Assembly: GCF_016907365.1 (NCBI RefSeq)
Contig: NZ_JAFBBV010000001.1
Coordinates: forward strand, 1,178,001 to 1,242,000
Origin: Oerskovia paurometabola
GTDB lineage: Bacteria > Actinomycetota > Actinomycetes > Actinomycetales > Cellulomonadaceae
Length of the DNA: 64,000 nucleotides
Direction of reading: 5' to 3'
Part shown: one piece after another, positions 61,038 to 64,000 of the stretch
How the letters are laid out: each line of letters starts with the position of its first letter
Position numbering within the stretch: position 1 is the first letter of the stretch
The notes under the pieces: model-generated
Told to the model about the DNA's origin: nothing
The model's input: the letters and a program-made list of their open reading frames with translations, nothing else
Databases searched by the model: none
Translations under genes and position numbers: made by a program

Positions 61038-62641
61038 AGCGATGTCCTTTCACCCTGACGTGCCCGAGAGGAGACCGGGATCTCCATGGTGAGGGGGGTC
61101 TCGGCCGTGCTGCCGAGGGGAGTCCTCGGGACGATGGAGGCTGCACCCGGGCCGCCGTGGTCGGCAGCGTCGGGGCCGGGCGCCGAGGGGCCGGGGTCGA
61201 GCGGGAGGTCGAGCGTGAAGGTCGACCCGAAGCCACGGGTCGAGGAGACCTCGACCCGCCCCTCGTGCCCCCCGGCGATCGCGCTGACGATCGCGAGGCC
61301 CAGCCCCGCACCGTCCCGGAACGCCGGCTCGCGCTCGGCCTGCGCGAAGCGGACGAAGATGCGTTCGAGCTGGTCGGGCGAGACGCCGATGCCCTCGTCG
61401 CGCACCCAGAGGCGGATGCGACCGTCGCGGACCGCCGATCCCAGGGTGATCGTGGAACCCGGTGCGGAGAACTTCACGGCGTTGGACGCGAGCTGCAGCC
61501 AGGCCTGGGTGAGACGCTGCTCGTCGACGTGGGCCGTGGCCCCGGTACGCGAGTCGACGGCCCACCGGCGGTCGCCCAGGAGACGCGCCTTGTCGAGGAT
61601 GTCGTCCGTGAGCCGCCCGAGGTCGGTCTCCTCGAGCCGCACGAACCCAGGGCTGCCCGCCGTGGCGAGGGTCATGAGGTCGTCGACGAGGCGGTGCATC
61701 CGGTCGAGCTCGTCGAGCGCGAGGTCGCGCGTGCTCGCGGCGTCCTCCGGGTCATCGGGGTCCATGAGCTCGAGGTGTCCCCGCACGATCGTGAGCGGGG
61801 TGCGCAGCTCGTGCCCGACGTCGTCGAGGAGCTCGTGCTCGGCGTCGAAGGCCGCGGCGAGGCGGTCCAGCATCTCGTTGAACGCCTGCGTGAGGTCCGA
61901 GATGTCGTCGTTGCCCGTGACCGGGATGCGCTCGGAGGTGTGGGTGTCGCTGATGCGCCGGGCCGTCTGGCCGAGGAGCCGTACGGGCCGCAGGAGGCGC
62001 CCCGCGACGAGCCAGCCCACTGCTGCGATCAGCAGCAGCGTGACGACCGCGATGATCGCGTAGGTGCGGAAGACCTGGTCGAACTCGGCGTGCTCGGCGC
62101 TGCGGTCGAACGCCAGGACGAGCGCCGACGGGACGTCGCCGTCGGTCACCGGCACGACGAGGACCCGGTAGCTCGAGACCGGGGTCGTGATCTCCCGGAG
62201 CACCACGTCCCGACCGGTCGAGAGAGGTTCGAGCGCGTCCATGAGGACCTCGTCGTCCTCGAGCCGCAGGGGGACGGGCGTCGCGGCGATCCACTGGGCC
62301 CGGCCGCCGCGGAAGCCGACCATGCCTTCGTGCGGGGCGGGGACGGTCTGGCGCATCGCGGTGTTCACGAGGTCGTCCGAGGACGTGAAGCGCTCGCCGG
62401 TCGAGGGGTGCACGCCCTCGTGCGCGAGGGCCTCGAACTCCTCCAGAGAGCGCATGAGGGACTGGTCCATGCGGTCGTCCACGTGCGCTCGCTGGGCCGT
62501 GTACGCGACGCCGCCCGCGATGAGCAGGCCGAGGGCGGCCAGGGCGAGGACAGCACCGAGTATCCGCGCGCGGACCGTCTGGAGCCGGGACGGTGCGCGA
62601 CGAGGCGCGGGCCCGCTGCCCGGGGAGTGCTGCGCCATCAT
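61034..62641 (-). CDS. Sensor histidine kinase, HAMP type
   Basis: A 535-residue membrane kinase. The start is ATG 62641 (MMAQHSPGS), overlapping the upstream stop; ATG 62638 is one codon later. Two membrane helices (about 28-48 and 180-200) flank an outer sensor of ~130 residues; HAMP follows. The phosphorylated His277 is in VGHELRTPLTIVRGHLELM; the ATP site has QLASNAVKFSAPG, DEGIGVSPDQLERIF and GAGLGLAIVS. A ~60-residue Pro/Ala-rich tail (after LPLDPG) is unusual. It signals to the regulator downstream. Confidence 0.95.
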   Translation of the reverse strand: MMAQHSPGSGPAPRRAPSRLQTVRARILGAVLALAALGLLIAGGVAYTAQRAHVDDRMDQSLMRSLEEFEALAHEGVHPSTGERFTSSDDLVNTAMRQTVPAPHEGMVGFRGGRAQWIAATPVPLRLEDDEVLMDALEPLSTGRDVVLREITTPVSSYRVLVVPVTDGDVPSALVLAFDRSAEHAEFDQVFRTYAIIAVVTLLLIAAVGWLVAGRLLRPVRLLGQTARRISDTHTSERIPVTGNDDISDLTQAFNEMLDRLAAAFDAEHELLDDVGHELRTPLTIVRGHLELMDPDDPEDAASTRDLALDELDRMHRLVDDLMTLATAGSPGFVRLEETDLGRLTDDILDKARLLGDRRWAVDSRTGATAHVDEQRLTQAWLQLASNAVKFSAPGSTITLGSAVRDGRIRLWVRDEGIGVSPDQLERIFVRFAQAEREPAFRDGAGLGLAIVSAIAGGHEGRVEVSSTRGFGSTFTLDLPLDPGPSAPGPDAADHGGPGAASIVPRTPLGSTAETPLTMEIPVSSRARQGERTSL

Positions 62642-63063
62642 CCGTTCCCTGTGTCTGGTGTCCACATGCCGTCGTCGTACTCGTCGGACGGCCGGTACAT
62701 GCCGTCGTCGTACTGCTCGCCCGGGTGGTACATGCCGTCGTCGTAGGTCTGCTCGGGGGTCTTGCCGATCGTGTCCGTGCCGCTGCGAGGAGGGGCGGGT
62801 TGCACGGGGACCAGCGGTGAGCTCGGGGTCGCCGACTCGTCGTCGTCGCCGTCGTCCTCCGGCTCGTCGGTGGTCTCGTCGGGGGGCGGGGTGAGGGTCG
62901 GAGACGGTGACGTGGTCTCCTGGGGGGTCGGGGCTGGTGTCAGGACGACGAGGCCTCGCAGGTCGCGGTCGGGTGGGCTTGCCGAGACCAGCGCGACCGC
63001 GCCGGCGCCGGCCCCGAGTGCGACCAGCACGAGGGCGATCACCCACACCGTCGTCCGTCGCAT
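62638..63063 (-). CDS. Small exported protein with three YDDGM repeats, linked to the two-component system
   Basis: A 141-residue protein from ATG 63063 (MRRTTVWVIALV); ATG 63087 would add 8 residues. A signal/anchor helix (about 5-25) is followed by a Pro/Thr/Asp-rich stretch (PPDETTDEPEDDGDDDES). The last ~35 residues contain three units YDDGMYHPGEQ, YDDGMYRPSDE and YDDGMWTPD, encoded by a 27-30-bp DNA repeat. No cysteine. It is first in the operon with the kinase and regulator, and is therefore likely sensed by, or regulates, the kinase. Confidence 0.75.
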   Translation of the reverse strand: MRRTTVWVIALVLVALGAGAGAVALVSASPPDRDLRGLVVLTPAPTPQETTSPSPTLTPPPDETTDEPEDDGDDDESATPSSPLVPVQPAPPRSGTDTIGKTPEQTYDDGMYHPGEQYDDGMYRPSDEYDDGMWTPDTGNG

Positions 63064-63086
63064 GGCGCGAGTATCTCGGGTGCGCA

Positions 63087-63103
63087 TGAGAGAGGGATGA
63101 GAG
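63087..63103. promoter_or_regulatory. TGAGAG direct-repeat box before the two-component operon
   Basis: TGAGAG at 63087-63092 and at 63098-63103, exactly 11 bases apart (CTCTCAT-CCCT-CTCTCAT on the transcribed side). Lies 24 bases upstream of the ATG 63063 start, fitting autoregulation of the operon by its OmpR-type regulator. Confidence 0.55.
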
Positions 63104-63143
63104 CGTGTGTCACCCGCCTCCGGCCGCCCGACGGTCCCTCCCG

Positions 63144-64000
63144 TCATCGCACCGCCCGCCCCCCTTCGGGGCCGGGAGCGCCCGCGGGGCCGGGAGCGCC
63201 CTCGGGCGCCGCGGGCTCCTCGGCGAGCCAGGCGTCGACGCCCGCGAGCAGCCGTGCCCGCGTCGCCGTGCCTGCGCGGCTCGCCCGGATCGAGGACCGG
63301 GCCAGGTCCGCGAGCTCCGCGTCGGAGAACCCGTGCTCGGTCCGCGCGGACTCGTACTGCGCCACGAGCCGTGAGCCGAACAGCAGCGGGTCGTCGGCGC
63401 CGAGGGCGACCTGGGCCCCCGCGTCGACGAGCGCCCCGAGCGGGACCTGCGCGCCGTCGTCGTACACCCCGAGGGACACGTTCGAGGCGGGGCAGACCTC
63501 GAGCGCCACCCCGCGCTCGACGACCTGGTCGAGGACTCGCGGGTCCTCGACCGAGCGCACCCCGTGCCCTATCCGGTCGGGGTCGAGGTCGGTGAGCACC
63601 TCCGTCACGTGGTCGGGGCCGAGCAGCTCGCCCCCGTGCGGGACGAGCGCGAGGCCCGCCCGGCGGGCGATCGAGAACGCCGGGGCGAAGGCCGCGGTGT
63701 CACCGCGCCGCTCGTCGTTGCTCAGTCCGAAGCCGAGGACCTCGCCCGGGCCGTCGCCCACGTACTGGGCCGCGAGACGCGCGAGGGTCCGCGCGTCGAG
63801 CGGGTGCCGCATGCGGGAGGCCGCGACGATCACGCCGACCTCGGTCCCGGTCGCCGCACTGGCCTCTCGCGCCGCGTCGAGCACGATCTCCACGGCGGGG
63901 GAGATGCCGCCCACGAAGGGCGCGTAGGACGTGGGGTCGACCTGGATCTCGAGGCGGCCCGACCCCTCGGCGGCGTCGTCCTCGGCCGCCTCGCGCACGA
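63144..64000 (-). CDS. add: Adenosine deaminase, C-terminal part (partial)
   Basis: About 285 residues of the C-terminal domain; the 5' end lies beyond the right edge. Conserved features are LVPHGGELLGPDHV (metal His and Glu), DRIGHGVRSVED (catalytic His), LEVCPASNVSLG, and GADDPLLFG (metal Asp pair). It converts adenosine (or 2'-deoxyadenosine) to inosine. The extreme C terminus ends in a Pro/Gly/Ala-rich tail. The order murB ... add matches the actinobacterial arrangement near secE-nusG. Confidence 0.92.
   Translation of the reverse strand, partial: VREAAEDDAAEGSGRLEIQVDPTSYAPFVGGISPAVEIVLDAAREASAATGTEVGVIVAASRMRHPLDARTLARLAAQYVGDGPGEVLGFGLSNDERRGDTAAFAPAFSIARRAGLALVPHGGELLGPDHVTEVLTDLDPDRIGHGVRSVEDPRVLDQVVERGVALEVCPASNVSLGVYDDGAQVPLGALVDAGAQVALGADDPLLFGSRLVAQYESARTEHGFSDAELADLARSSIRASRAGTATRARLLAGVDAWLAEEPAAPEGAPGPAGAPGPEGGRAVR

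Overview
The window is very GC-rich, has GTG starts, dense ATGA/GTGA gene overlaps and an actinobacterial gene set (FprA, HadA/HadB-like pair behind rpmG, zinc-type L33, YajQ, ESX-like WXG100/EccC genes). This points to a Gram-positive actinobacterium, probably Micrococcales of the Cellulomonas/Oerskovia/Cellulosimicrobium type. That placement is an inference from gene content and style; no rRNA is present.

Layout. 1-14756: a type VII (ESX/WXG100) secretion locus. A phosphatase, FHA protein, Ser/Thr kinase and second FHA-like protein form a signalling operon that leads into a 1485-aa EssC/EccC-like motor ATPase. Small WXG100/EspC-like proteins, a large candidate substrate and helper proteins follow. 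Both small-protein operons are preceded by the same 18-bp inverted-repeat element. 14999-21286: housekeeping genes (ferredoxin-NADP reductase, HtpX, lipoprotein hydrolase, HAD phosphatase, YajQ, RarD-type transporter). 21445-23309: tRNA-Tyr, tRNA-Thr and tRNA-Met, then rpmG and two MaoC-fold dehydratase genes. 23395-27453: a LacI regulator divergent from two tandem MFS transporters, with two LacI-type palindromes at the transporter start.

27632-51516: a large surface-glycan cluster made of short blocks on alternating strands and separated by long perfect hairpins. It contains an FkbM methyltransferase with a DUF4214-like region, three GT4 and two GT2 glycosyltransferases, GtrA, two polytopic membrane proteins, a flippase-like protein, four different DegT/DnrJ-type sugar aminotransferases, four left-handed beta-helix acyltransferases (one fused to a sugar ketoisomerase), an NDP-sugar epimerase, a MocA-type sugar dehydrogenase and an L-2-hydroxyglutarate oxidase. 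Several amino/acylamino sugars are probably made here and built into a wall glycan. 51617-55577: two exported wall proteins (PGRP amidase and SpoIID/LytB protein) end in an identical four-unit DUF4214 module encoded by a perfect 641-bp direct repeat.

55636-64000: murB, an L,D-transpeptidase lipoprotein, a GntR regulator, a kinase-fold phosphotransferase, a small exported protein, a two-component system with its own small exported protein, and the C-terminal part of adenosine deaminase. Three sites in this last section carry CTCTCA/TGAGAG repeats with 11-bp spacing and look like binding boxes for the OmpR-type regulator encoded here. No rRNA, CRISPR array, insertion sequence or phage gene was found.
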